Positions 12,682 to 24,560 of a stretch of 64,000 nucleotides of DNA are shown piece after piece. A program made the position numbers and the translations under genes. Each line of letters starts with the position of its first letter. The stretch's first letter is position 1. This DNA comes from Alisma plantago-aquatica (lineage: Eukaryota; Streptophyta; Magnoliopsida; Alismatales; Alismataceae), in contig OY856409.1 of assembly GCA_963693085.1 (NCBI GenBank), forward strand, positions 657,492,591 to 657,556,590, in the 5' to 3' direction. The notes below the pieces were generated by a model. It had not been told where the DNA came from, did not search any database, and saw nothing but the letters and a program-made list of their open reading frames with translations.

Positions 12682-12690
12682 AGTGGGAGT
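12682..12690 (+). other. Polypurine tract, copy 1
   Basis: AGTGGGAGT lies directly before the 3' LTR. The equivalent in copy 2 is CAAGTGGGAGT. It is the plus-strand primer of the element. Confidence 0.7.
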
Positions 12691-13941
12691 TTTTTGGCAT
12701 GTGTGTGAGAGAGCCAATCATACAATGATTGGTATGTTGCATTAGATACCTGATTTGATAATAATAAAGGTAATTCTATCTATTATGTTTGTCTCAGTCA
12801 TGAGATAGATCATGATACATATGTAAGTAGATGCCTAAAGAATAATGTTACTTGATGAGTTATGTCTTCAAGTACGTGACTTGAACAATGAGATCATACA
12901 TATGATAAGAGTACATACATTATGTCCCTAGTCAGATATTACTGTGGAAGAAAAATAGACAACAACAATACATAAGACTAGAGTGTGTGTTGACTGATGA
13001 CAAAATCTCATTATTCATGATATGTGATATCAAGTCAAGTACACATGTATATGTTAGAGAACTGTGTATCAAAAAGACCCACCATGAGAGTGATAAATAG
13101 AGACCATAGAATGGTAGTCAGAACCATCTCTCATAGTGATAGTGGTGATTGTGGTTCTTAGACCTGAAGTCAATATATTATTTACATGTAGTTCATGTAC
13201 TTTGACATCATCTAACTTAATCTTGAGTAAGGGTTGCCATAACAGTGATGATTGGGTGCACTTTGGCACAAGGGGATAGAGTGTGAGTGATGTAGATGGG
13301 ATTTGTCCCTCCTATAAGAGATTGATATCTAGGGCATATTGGTAAATGAGACTGATTAATATATGACCTTACTCATGCAATTCGATATGTGATACGTAAA
13401 CTCACATGAATCTTAGACAATCTTCTCTAGTTCAAGGAACATGGATTGAACGTTGAGAGGATGATCATTCCATGCCCCGAGTTCAATCCAAATATTAGAT
13501 ACAAAGGAACTATATGATCACGGTAACACTAATCACAGATTGTAGGTTTAAGTTGTTCTCCAACTTTTCAAATTGCTTAGGTAGCAATGATGTGTGACTA
13601 GGCACTACTCTTTGGTTGTGATGTCATAATTGGTTATGGATATTCACTACCAACATGATTCTAGACCTATAGGGTCACATACATAGGATACACTTGGATT
13701 AAAGGAGTTTATTCATGAATGATGTTCAGATTAACTACTAAAGGTGTTTAGGTATTCAATTAAACAAATGATGTTCAAATTGACTGATTGGACTTTGAAT
13801 TGTCTGGTTCAAGTGTTGAACCGATCAGTTGGAGTGTCAAGTCAATTAGATCAATATCAGTTGAACTTTTCCTGAAATGGAAAAGTGAAATGACCATTTC
13901 ACTTGTGAAATAACTGCCTCACAATGTGAAATTACAGTTTC

Positions 13942-14770
13942 TGTAACACCCCAATTTTTCACAAATTAAAAGTTATGAAATGGTTTTTATTAAAATAACA
14001 ATAGGTGACGGTCTTAATGTAAAAAGGCCATGGAATGATATTCCTTATAGAAAAAAAAAATTTAAGTAAGAAAAAAATGAGAAATATACTTTCTCTTATA
14101 CATATTCCATTATGTATTGCAATTATTTTAAAATGTTGAATGGATGATTTTCCTTCTCTTTTTCTCACACTTATCCTTGAAAATGTTTAAAAGAAATAAA
14201 ATTGGAAAATAAAAGGAGTATAATTAGAAATGATAGAACATATATCTTGAACAAGAAGTATTCTTTATTTGATAGATTTTTACATAAAAGGGAGACAACA
14301 TAATTCACTATTTCTCTCTCATCTTTGGAAAACTCAAAAGGCAAAAAAATGCAATGTAATTAATGACTTAATTTTGGATGCATGGAAAAGAATATCCATC
14401 AATCACATGGTTTGGATATTACTTTATTTCCCCTATTGAATAAATGTATCATTATCTTCCCTTGTGCCTCTTTCTTAAACAAATTCTCCATAAAGGCATA
14501 ATAGACTTAAATGTGGATAAATATTGATCATCTCGTTTTTAGAGTCAAAGAAATAATTAAGGAGAATCTTTTCACATTATCTCATCATTTAATGCATGAA
14601 AATGAAGTAAATAACAAATATGGAAATTGTGAATAAAAGATATTTAAAACTTGTATTTTATTGTCTAGGAAGGATCTATAGTATGTAATTAATTTTTGTT
14701 CCAAATTTAGTTTTGTTTCACATTCATTTGACCACTCAAATAAATAAAAAAACACAATGTCAATCCATTT
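13942..14770 (+). repeat. Left inverted arm
   Basis: The reverse complement of 16178-17018. Homology stops after AATGTCAATCCATTT. Confidence 0.85.
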
Positions 14771-16177
14771 AAAATGAAGTTAATTCATGTCAAGTTTTTT
14801 CCCCCTTTGAAGTAGCAATGATCAAGTTTCTTCATGTTGCTAGGAAAGCCCTTGAGGACCCTTTGAGGTCCATGATTCAGGAGCATATAAAGACTAATTC
14901 AATTCCAATTAACTTGATCTTTGACATTAACATTAACATGAACATGATTCTTGAACTTTAACATGATGAGATTTCTCCCCTTTGAACTTGAACATTAATT
15001 TCATGAATCATTAATCATAATCTCTAATCTTGGTGAACATTATAACCATAAGACATAACATATATTAACCATCAAGCAATTTGATATAGTGAGAATGATT
15101 AAAACATTAAACTTGAAATGATAATGTCTAGTTTATACTTAACATGCAATCAACCATAAATACTTGTGGTTAACATCATGACCTATTTACCTTGGAGCAA
15201 AGTTGATCCTAAGATGGTCTCTTTAATCTTTGAGGCAGCGCCTGGATGTGATCCATAAGAACATAGGCCAAGGTGCTTTTCCTTGGTATGCTAGGATCAT
15301 GGGGTCCCTTTTATAGGTTTTAGGGGTCTAGAACTTTCTAGTCCAAGTGAATTTAAAATTTTTAATATCTTTTGTCCTTTATTTTAACATTGGCCATTAC
15401 CTTAACTCCAATGTATGAAAAGATAAGAATAGGTGAAAAATGCCTTTCTCTTTGTTAATTAATAAAGTCCAACCTTATGGTCAAACTAATTATCTCTTGT
15501 TTGTGAATTTGCTTTATTATCTTCAAAAATATTTTGTATGAGATATTTAAGAGAGAATATATTATCATTTACTTTTATTTTTTACTAAAAGTATGACATT
15601 AACTAAACTACCATTATATTTAATTTGTATTCACAAAGAAAAAATGAAAGGGTGAGAGAGTTGTACCACTCCTTACATAATTACCATAATGTCTTATTTC
15701 CATGTAACTTAGGCCGAGACACATTATTTCATATTTAAAAGAAAAAAAAGGGGGAAAGAGAAAAAGAATGTTGCTTCACATATACATGCACTAGTTGTGA
15801 TTTTAATGTGTTATTTAAAAATTGTTGACTGTAATTACTCATTCCCATATAATTCATAGTTATTTAAAATGATGTTATAACTATGTAACAATAAACCATT
15901 TTTAATTGTCCATATCAATTACATAAATTTTATAACATTTTCTCATCCATAATGACATTTCTATTTCCATATCACGCTTCCTAGTTGTGTTGGAAAGGTG
16001 ATGGGTCAATACCCACATTTTTGTAGTCTCAAATTAATATATTTATCACATTGTATTCAATTATTCAAATTTTGAAAGATTATAAAGAGAACAATAAAAC
16101 TCTCCTTTCAGCTTCTTTTCTACTGTTTTAAATATATGATTTCATGTAGAGTAATCAATGTTTACATTTAATGTGTC

Positions 16178-17018
16178 AAATGGATTGACATTATGTTTTT
16201 TTTTATTTGAGTGGTCAAACGAATTTGAAATAAAATTAAATTTGGAACACACATTAATTACATACTCTAGATCCTTCCCAACCAATAAAATTCGAGTTTT
16301 GAACATCTTTTATTCACAATTACCATATTTGTTATTTACTTCATTTTCATGCATTAAAGGTGAGATAATGTGAAAAGATTCCCCTTAATTATTTCTGTGA
16401 CTCTAAAAATGTGATGATCAATATTTATCCACATTTAAGTCTATTATGCCTTTATGGATAATTTTTTTAAGAAAGAGGCACGAGAGAATATAATGTAACA
16501 TGTATTCAATAGGGGAAATAAAGTAATATCCACACCATGTGATTGATGGATATTCTTTTCCATGCATCCAAAATCAAGCCATTAATTACATTGTATTTTT
16601 CTTTGTCTTTTGAGTATTTAAAAGAGGAGAGAGAAATAGTGAATTATGTTGTTTCCCTTTTATGTAAAAATCTGTTAAAGAAAGAAGACTTCTTGTTCAA
16701 TCCATATGTTCTATCATTTCTAATTATACTCCTTTTATTTTCCAATTTTATCTCCTTTAAACATTTTTAAGGATAGGTGTGAGAAAAAGAGAAGGGAAAT
16801 CATTCATTCAACATTTGAAGTTAATTGCAGTATATGATGGCATATGTATAAGAGAAAGTGTATTTTAGTTTTTTTTTCTTATTTTTTTACTTAAATTTTA
16901 GTTTTCCTATAATAAATATCATTCCACGACCTTTTTACATTAAGCCCTTCACCTATTGTTACTTTAATAAAAAACCATTTCATAATTTTTAAATTGTTAA
17001 AAAATTGGGGGTGTTACA
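16178..17018 (-). repeat. Right inverted arm
   Basis: The reverse complement of 13942-14770. It contains two short + strand frames (16158-16373, 16543-16770), which I read as chance frames in AT-rich repeat. Confidence 0.85.
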
Positions 17019-17319
17019 GTTTCACTATGTGAGACGGCCGGTTCACCTTATGGGTCACCCGGTTCAGTTTCCAATTCAATTGGAACAAGAATTTGTGATG
17101 ATGTCACGTTTCGCATTAATCGGGCATTGAATGCCAACGTGATTCAGAACCGAAAACTGCGTGAACTGACCGGTTCACTTAGTGAACCAACTGGTTCATG
17201 CACCAACCAACTGGTTGGGTGTGTGAACCGATCAGTTTTCTATCTGTAGGTTCTAGAAAATTCATGATTGCAGACCCTTCTACTCCTGCACAGATTGGGA
17301 ACCATGACCTTGGCCTCAA

Positions 17320-17330
17320 CTATAAATAGA
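17320..17330 (+). promoter_or_regulatory. TATA element in the 3' LTR of copy 1
   Basis: CTATAAATAGA is at the same place as in copy 2 (46618, 53609). In a 3' LTR it would drive transcription outward into flanking DNA if active. Confidence 0.6.
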
Positions 17331-17889
17331 GGGGTATTAGGGGCTTCCCAACAAAAATAATTGAGAATCAGTTCATCTAACAATTTTTGTCATCTTTAGT
17401 TTTGCTAACTAATAGAGAGCCTGAAGAAGTCCTACTCAATAAAGTGAGGGATAATGTAAGAGAGAACAATTGAGGACAATGTGGGAGAGCATGTCAGTGA
17501 TTAGTACGTCGATAGAAGGAGACAACTCCATCATGTTGGCTCTGGTAGAGCAACATGGAGTTCTTGATGGTCCCCGTGGACTACCTTAGAGGTGAGAGGC
17601 CATTTCCTGCCGTTAGGAGGATATTGCCAACCACTATCCATGGTGATGAACTAGGATGACAGTGAAGACAATTGTTCGAGTGTCATTGCTACTAAAGGAG
17701 CATGCTGCTACCTAAAGAATAAACATCTCCTGTAAGGGTAATGTTACTGGACTAGCTCCAGGACCATGTATAACCTTACAAACCCTTCCTTCCTATATAC
17801 ATTATTATTGACACGATCTTACCCTTTTAAAAAATGGGCATTTAAATTTTTTATTTCTACTGTCTATATTTGTACCCAATTTCCCTACA

Positions 17890-18843
17890 CCATCTACCAT
17901 GTACTGATATAGAGAACCACTTTTAGTTCAATAATATCCCAAAAAGTATAGAAAACCCACGTGGAAATTATCAGTCTCATGAGTTTTTGAGGGTGTATGT
18001 TTTTAGCGCATCCCACATTTCAACCTTGCATGATTCTTCAATCAAATATAGTATAAACTTCATTAATTTTATTCACATAATAGCAATGGCCTCATCCATG
18101 TTAGGTATAGCTTGTGAAGATAAAAGATCTTTATAGTAGTTGATTACAATGTTATTAATGTTATAAATGTTAGAATTCCAGATCTATCATCATCTTTTAA
18201 CTTCTCAATTTTTTTGTTTATTTTCTTAGAGGGTTTTTTGTGGATAACATTTGTAATCATATCACCATAATTCACTTTTTTTATTTATCATGAATAAAAA
18301 GGAGGGCTGATTAATTTCATCAAGATCTAGGACCACTTCCCAATTTATTTGCATTTATTTAAAATATCATTAGGCACATGTTTTACTTGTTCTTTCTCAA
18401 TCTCTATTGTAGCATTATCCATCAATTTTTATAACAAAAATTGTTCAACAACTCAATATTGCAACACAATTTGATATCATCTTGGTAATATTCTTCCCTA
18501 TAGAGTTAATTGAAGACAAAAACATAATATTTCAGCACTTTTGGTCCACTAACCAAAAAGTCCCACATTTGATGAAACTACTTTCCTTGGATAAAATCCT
18601 TTGTTTGATGGTGTTTATAAGTATAGGTGCATGATCTAAACCCATATGGTGAAGCACATAGATCCTTGCATTTGAATAAAGATTGCACCAATTTGAAGAC
18701 CAATAGCCCCATATAGGTGCTCCTTAATAGCAGTAGATTTTTTCTCTTCTTTACCCCAGGTGACATGTTTCCCTATAAACCTAGATCATTTTGATTGTAG
18801 ATTTCTAACTCCTCCTAAAATTTAGAAATATATCTAATGCCAC
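17890..18843 (-). pseudogene. LINE ORF2 fragment (endonuclease C-terminus to RT start)
   Basis: Reading the - strand from 18843 downward, frames give RSLEIYNQNDLG, then GKHVTWGKEEKKSTAIKEHL (the DLG-x-G-x-x-FTW motif), then NWCNLYSNARIYVLHHMGLD and HAPI (the SDHxPI end of the L1 endonuclease). Further down (about 18000-17930) come ALKNIHP-like and WDII-like pieces typical of the linker into RT. At least two frameshifts and several stops are present. Both ends are cut exactly at other element boundaries: 17889 is the end of Copia copy 1 and 18845 is an LTR-like start. It is distinct in sequence from the LINE at 32791. Confidence 0.75.
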
Positions 18844-18844
18844 A

Positions 18845-21110
18845 TGTGACACACCCTTATTTTTCCTAGTATCTTAGGATCTCATTGAAATATGTGATAA
18901 ACAATATGGGGACCTTCCTATCATTGCACATATTAGGCATAAGATGCCATGTTTTGGATTTTTGATTAATAACAGACCACCTAAGGATCCCCACACATCT
19001 CCATTAAATGAAGTTGTGAGTAGGAGTCAATATCTACATCAGTGTCATTCCACCACATGCCAATGCCACCTACCCAGCCCATGTTAATCATGTACATACC
19101 ATTCACATATCCAAAAAAAAAGGTCTTTTCAAGATCTTATCTTACCAATTATAGCTTCCTAAGAGAAATCAAATATGGCCTTTCCATATATTAAATATGT
19201 AGAAGGTTGTGAAATGTGCGTAGATGGCCACACCCTAACAATTGCAACTAAGAGTTTTCATTACCCTTCATTATGTTGGTTTTTTCATGTTGACATCACT
19301 GGTTGAACCGATCCATCCACCGATTGGACCAGTGAACCAAGAACCAAAAGCCACACTAGTTCGCTCATTGCTTCAGCTTTGACAACCTCGTTGATAAGGG
19401 TCTTAAGTGGGTGCTTAAGGCTTTTCAAACCCAAATTAAACCACTTAGAGAGGCTAAATTAGCATGACTTAGGTCTGAATTTGGTCATCGGCTCGAGTCA
19501 TTTTATGGTTGAAATGCATCTAATTTAGGCCAAAATTAAGCCAAATTTTGGCAAATTAGGTATGGTTTGGGGGAAAATAGGTCTGGCTTGGGAGAATACG
19601 TCTGCTTTGGGAAATTGTTTTATTTGGCTAAATGGCAACATAGGGTAAATTAGGGGAAGTAAGGTCTTATTAGGTAATGTTATGCAATATTAGGCCTGAT
19701 TAGGGCTAATAACCCTAATTATTATATGCAATAAATACATACATGCTTAATAAATGATGAAATTCACAAAATACTCTCATATTAGTAACTGGAAGTAATA
19801 TGTAACCTTGATTTCAGTTTTATACACGAAATTCATGTTACATGAAGATGATCATTAATACATGGGATGACACCCTAATTTGTATAATACAAGTAACATA
19901 GGTTTAATATGCATAAAGAATGATACAGAACCTAATATTTAGATTATGTAACCTAATCTAGAATATGAGATCAGTAAGCTAATTTCCAATTGAGGAACAT
20001 AGCAATAAGATGATAAGATAAGTAATAAAGCACATATCCTTATGAGATAAGCAAACCCTAAAATGGATTAATTAGGGTTAAGATGAGATGTAAGATGATG
20101 AGAATCTGATGATAGTATATGATCTTATCTTAATCAGGGTTAACCAAGGATATAGTTGACATCAGGAGTATATGTGATGATTAGGAGTATCTCTTTGGAA
20201 GGTACGCTATTACCTCTTACTTGGCTTATTATACAATATGCTTGTGTTATATGTGTAGTAAAATACTTGGCATATGGTATTGTATGAAATGATTGTTCTT
20301 GTATGATATATTGCTTGATTTTCCATACTTATGGCTATGAACACATGAAACATAAGATATCTGATCCATCATATGATAGCACTAAACTCTTTGGTAGTAC
20401 AGTGCATTGAAGTGATCTCAAACTCTTTGGTAGTAGATCACATGTGTTAGATCTCAAACTCTTTGGTAGTAGATCGCACGTAAAATGATCTCAAACTCTT
20501 TGGTAGTAGATCATAAGGCCTAAAAACATCAAAGCCCTTGGGGGTAGATGTGCGAGATATATGATGGAAATGTGCTTAAAATATATGTGTTCTCTTTCTT
20601 GTTAATGAATATCTTTTTGCCACTATACGCTTTTCTTATATTCTTCTATTACTGCCAAGTATTAGTTTTATTTTATTGCCAAAATATGATGAGAGGTATA
20701 TAAAAGACACATAGGCGTACTCAATACAATATTCTTGAATATTTTGCTGACGTGTACCGCATGTAATCTTTTGTTTAGGTTGTGGTTATGCTCTTGAAGA
20801 TCCAGGATAGTTGAGAGTTGTGTGGCGAGATGATGTACAAGTGGAACTGTTGTCTTAAGATCTTGTAGTTTAGTGGTAGTACGTGTATATGTATAAGTTT
20901 GCTGTTCAATATGTAATATCAAATGTTGTAACAATTCATGCTGTAATTATATGTTGAATGGTGAAAATATTGTTATATGGTTTTATTATTGTTCATGTGC
21001 ATGTGCTACTGTGTTTCCTTCTAACTCCCTTGATTTTCTTCTTCTTAGCCTAGTGTGGTATGTTTAAATTGGGATTGTCACTGTGGTGAGGGTTTCAATT
21101 TGGACATCGC
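18845..21110 (+). mobile_element. LTR-like sequence with hairpin array (boundaries uncertain)
   Basis: TGTGACACACCC at 18845 resembles a Gypsy LTR start and coincides with the abrupt end of the LINE fragment. The right border is a guess and no TSD was found. GTTGAACCGATCC and ACCAGTGAACC near 19300-19335 resemble motifs repeated in the Copia LTRs here, which may be chance or shared regulatory sequence. No coding region is recognised. Confidence 0.3.
20379..20551 (+). repeat. Tandem array of five hairpins (locus 2)
   Basis: There are five units spaced about 35-38 bp. A near-constant loop centred on ACTCTTTGGTAGT is enclosed by stems that differ between units yet stay paired: GCACT/AGTGC, GTGATCT/AGATCAC, GATCT/AGATC, TGATCT/AGATCA and ACATC/GATGT. 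The last unit has a more divergent loop. Confidence 0.85.
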
Positions 21111-21720
21111 ACATCAGATTAAGTTTTAGAAAATCCAGGGATGTCAACAACTCTTACCTGAGAATAAGACTCACATATCATTTTACACCACTCATTTTTC
21201 CCAACTTTCATGTACTGATTGTTTGTATTAATCTCATCTTGTATCTCTTTGGATTCTTGTAAATTTCTTCTCAATCATTTTCTTTTCCTTGTTTTAGCAA
21301 ACAACTTAGTTCGCGTGTTAAGTTTTTTGCTTGATCTCTTGGTCATTTCCTTCCTTCCCTTTATCTTTTTACCTTGCAACTTTTCTTCTAGATCCTTGTA
21401 AAAACTTAGTGGGTGCATTTGTATGTTCCTTTTCAACCACGCATATATATTTTCTCCCATTGGTCCATACAAGTAGTTGGTATGCCTGTGAACCTCAAAT
21501 TCCTATTAGTAAGATCTTCAACTATCACATTGATTGATTTTCCATATTCCTTCTCGTCAATTTAAGTGTGTCAATTAACTCACCATCCCATCTATAGTTT
21601 ATTTTTGTATTTTAATACTTTCTTATGTATCTTTCCTTTTGGATTTGTGCTATTTTAGTTGTCCTATGGGTTCTGGTCCCCCTTACCTATATCGATGTTA
21701 GTGTCAACTTTGAGAGGAGA
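21111..21720. other. Unassigned sequence with lysine-rich antisense frame
   Basis: A 65-codon - strand frame (21275-21472) is very basic (KIKGRKEMTKRSSKK) and could be a relic of a retroelement protein, but I cannot place it in a family. Nothing else is supported. Confidence 0.3.
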
Positions 21721-22010
21721 TGTAATGTCCCAAAATTTGAGGCCTCGAATAAAATGATCTTAAAAGGAATGATTGGACTACCCATATCACCAAGGTGCAC
21801 CTCCTTTTTAGGGAGTCTATCACTAAGAAATCCACAGTTAAGAATCCTCATCTTGTAGTAGTACTAGGTCGGGTGAACAATTGGGAAGTTGATCTTGGCT
21901 TATTCTTGAGTGAGGACAAAGCACATACTTAAGGCCAATGGTAGTATGTGGGGTCAGTCATAATTCTTGAAACTCTATTAGAGAAATGGGAAATAGGCCC
22001 AATCATTAAA
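21721..22010 (+). repeat. 5' LTR of the Cassandra-like TRIM
   Basis: It aligns with about 22257-22548. The end is ATTAAA here versus ATTACA in the other copy. Confidence 0.85.
21784..21893 (+). other. 5S-rRNA-like segment in 5' LTR
   Basis: AGTTAAGAATCC (21837) corresponds to the 5S A box AGTTAAGCGTGC. GTAGTACTAGGTCGGGTGAA, then TTGGGAAGTTGATC, corresponds to the C-box region of plant 5S genes. It is too diverged to be a functional 5S gene. It may retain Pol III promoter elements. Confidence 0.8.
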
Positions 22011-22012
22011 AA

Positions 22013-22025
22013 TGGTACCAGAGCC
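22013..22025 (+). other. Primer binding site of the TRIM
   Basis: TGGTACCAGAGCC differs at one position from the initiator-Met tRNA complement. Confidence 0.85.
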
Positions 22026-22256
22026 ATAACCTCTGTAGTAGGTGGTGCCCACATGGGCATGTGGCATGCCGGTATTGATCCGTGCAGTCTAGGCCTGTTG
22101 GAAACAACTGCCCATGGTGATCCATCCACGCTTGTGATGGTATCTATGATTGGGAGTTGGTGTCCATGGGACATTATGGGTGTGCACTGAAATTAAGAAA
22201 TATTATGAGGCCTTATATTTGAGCCTTGATGAGGATGTCAAAAGTATAATTGGGTG

Positions 22257-22548
22257 AGATAATTTCATCCCATATTTTGAGCCTTCAATAAAAGGATCTT
22301 AAAAGGAATGATTGGAATACCCATATCACAAAGTGCACCTCCTTTATAGGGAGCCCATCACTAAGAACTCCACAATTTAGTGTGATCATCTAGGAGTAGT
22401 ACTAGGATGAGTGCCCAACCATGAAGTTGATACCATCTTGTATGTGAGTGAGGACAAAGCACACACTCAAGGCCAGTGGTTGTATGTGAGGCCGGTCATC
22501 ATTCCTAAAACTCTAGTAGAGCCTTGGGTAGTGCACCTAGGTATTACA
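22257..22548 (+). repeat. 3' LTR of the Cassandra-like TRIM
   Basis: The start is approximate (22254-22259). It carries the second 5S-like stretch at about 22323-22432, with GGAGTAGTACTAGGATGAGT at the C-box position and a degenerate A box (AATTTAGTGTGA). Confidence 0.8.
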
Positions 22549-24560
22549 AGCAAAGTCTCCTTCCTTGTGTTTTTTGCATTCTTGCTTTTAAATTGTATCT
22601 TATACACAATTTGTAGATGCTTCTAAAAACTATAAGTGGTCGTCTATTCTTGTTATGTTCTTTTTGAAACAAGGGTCTTTATTAGATTTTAAAAGATGAA
22701 TTTAAGGTATCCACCTTCTTTGTCTTCCTTAATGATGTTCTGAACCAAGTCCCCTACTAAATTTGTGTACCATCGTCCCCACCTTCATAGGTATGTTAGT
22801 CTTCGTTATGATGTTTGATGAGGCTGCATTTGAAGCAAAAAGTTGTGAGTTTTTTAAATATGACCCAACTTTTGAAATCCCCCCCACTTGATTTAATGTT
22901 GCACTCCACATTTTCACTAGTGAAGTGTGCAATATCCTTCCTTCATCTATGATTTAGAGTCTCTCACATCTTCCTATAAATTCCTCTTTCATTATACCAA
23001 GTAGGTAGACCTCACTAGGAGGCAGTAACCATCCACTAATTGACTAGGTTGGAGTAGGAGAAACCTTACACAAAGAAACCTCAAAATATCAAGAGAGGCA
23101 TGAGAGGGATGTGAGATTTAAATGTGGATACATATTTGTATTCTTCTTATTGTCCTTAAGATTTTGTATGCTTAATACCTATTTACCTAATTTCATGTGC
23201 TTACATAACTCAATGGTAGATAAAATAAGAGATGAAAATGTGGGAATTGATCTTCACTTACACCATTATATAGTTCCCTATACCTTAAAAAATCATACCA
23301 GGAGGTTAAGTAATCATCTTGAATATTGTGGATTTGAAATGGATTAATATATTCCACAAAGTATGTTGACCTCCTGTTGATGGGTTCGATGTTAATGGAT
23401 TGACTAAATAAAGATAGGTGAAGTCAATAGAAGCAACATCCTCCAACCGGTCAACTAGAAACCCAATTGATTGATTGGGAGAATATAAGGTTTCCAACTA
23501 GTTGATTGTTAGTCCAACTAGTCAAGTGGATTAGTATGCATACCCTTATAGATATCATTTGATTGTTGGTATCCCAACTAGTCAAGTGTGTCTACAAGAA
23601 GAAGAAGAAATACAATTAGGATTTGTTTAAATCATATTAAACTTACAGCACATGCCTTAAAAAGGTATAAATAAATCGTCTCAATTTTTAGAGTTGTGTT
23701 CTCACATATTTTGATAAATAGTACGAGATTGGGAGGAGGAACCAATTCAAGGAAAGAGAGGAATAAGAAGAAGATGTGGACATATTTCATACTCTCCATG
23801 ATAGAACAAGAATGATTGAGATATTCCATCCATTTATACCACAAAGTTTTTTCTATATTATTCTCCTTATCACCTATACATGATGCCTATATGGAACGTA
23901 TACATTTTCTATGTTATATCACATTGAAGCTTAAGTAAACTATTTAGTTAGGTCTAGGGCATAAACCCATGGAACAAATCTCTACTTTTGATAAATTATT
24001 CATGTATTGACTTGATTTATTGAATGTATTTCATTTTGTATGCTTAATGATAGTTTGTATGTTTGTTATCATCTATTCTATTCTACTAGAACAAACAATG
24101 ATTTATAGGGTGACTTAATATCTGGACCATGAAAATAATCTATTCTCTTGATATGAAAGTGCAATGATTCATTGTGGGTGAAATTGTATGCTTAAGGGGT
24201 TGTCAAGGGCTAGAACATTTTTTGAGCATATATAGTCTTATAAAAGCACATGTTTCTTGCATAGTTGAAAGTTGAATATAAACACATCTAAGTAAAAATA
24301 TGTATGTCAAATTATTAAAGTCTACAAAGATTTTGTACTAGAACTCACAAGATAAACCCTAAACCTAACTCTTTCTCTGATTAATTTTATTCCTAACTTT
24401 GATTTATATTTCATTGTTATCAGATTAATTTAATAAGAAGTTCTCTTAATTGATCTGCTAGATAATATGATAATGGTGTAATGCAGCTTCCTTTTTTGTA
24501 CGATTGACCCTAAATTACACGATTAACACCATTCTATTATGGTAGATTTATGTTGTGTAA
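22549..24560. other. Unassigned sequence
   Basis: No gene is recognised. At 23490-23600 the motif CCAACTAGT recurs four times with variable spacing and AGTCAAGTG follows twice, reminiscent of LTR U3 repeats, but no boundaries could be set. Confidence 0.35.

Larger units (their letters stand above)
13942..17018. mobile_element. 3.08-kb element with ~830-bp inverted arms, nested in a Copia LTR
   Basis: The element begins TGTAACACCCC and ends GGGGGTGTTACA. It is flanked by GTTTC at 13937-13941 and 17019-17023. The first 829 bases (to 14770) reappear as the reverse complement at 16178-17018 with only scattered differences. The core (14771-16177) is unique and AT-rich, with a TATA-like site on the - strand at 15309-15320. 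TG..CA ends and a 5-bp TSD fit LTR integration, but the very long inverted arms do not fit an ordinary solo LTR. Mutator-like or foldback elements have long arms but usually other TSD lengths. I see no transposase. Confidence 0.8.
6407..17889 (+). mobile_element. Copia-type LTR retrotransposon, copy 1 (decayed, interrupted)
   Basis: Parts in order are a truncated 5' LTR (6407-7656), PBS (7658), leader, gag remnant, pol remnant (integrase, RT, RNase H), PPT (12682), and a 3' LTR (12692-17889) split by a 3.1-kb insertion. LTR sequence, PBS position and gag-pol order match copy 2 at 44969-54153, so both belong to one family. The 5' LTR lacks roughly its first 860 bp relative to the 3' LTR. The two LTRs differ at about 16 of 100 hand-counted bases around 7020-7120 versus 17250-17350. 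No TSD can be read because the left end is lost. Confidence 0.85.
12692..17889 (+). repeat. 3' LTR of Copia copy 1, split by an insertion
   Basis: The left part is 12692-13941 and the right part 17024-17889, about 2.1 kb in total, matching the 2.19-kb LTRs of copy 2. The start reads TTTTGGCATG where copy 2 has TGTTGGTATG. A clear TATA element, CTATAAATAGA-like, is at 17320-17330. The end is CCCTACA at 17889. Confidence 0.85.
21721..22548 (+). mobile_element. Cassandra-like TRIM with 5S-rRNA-like LTRs
   Basis: An 828-bp element has two direct repeats of about 290 bp. It starts TGTAATGTCCC and ends GGTATTACA. A PBS (TGGTACCAGAGCC) follows the first LTR by two bases. Each LTR contains a stretch resembling the plant 5S rRNA gene, including GTAGTACTAGG. 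Cassandra elements are the known retrotransposons with 5S-derived, Pol III-type LTR promoters, and they are 0.5-0.9 kb long without coding capacity. Size, layout, PBS and 5S content all fit. I find no clear 5-bp TSD. Confidence 0.88.

Noticed and set aside
21784..21893. A 5S rRNA gene
   Set aside because: It is too diverged, duplicated within two LTRs and followed by a retroelement PBS.
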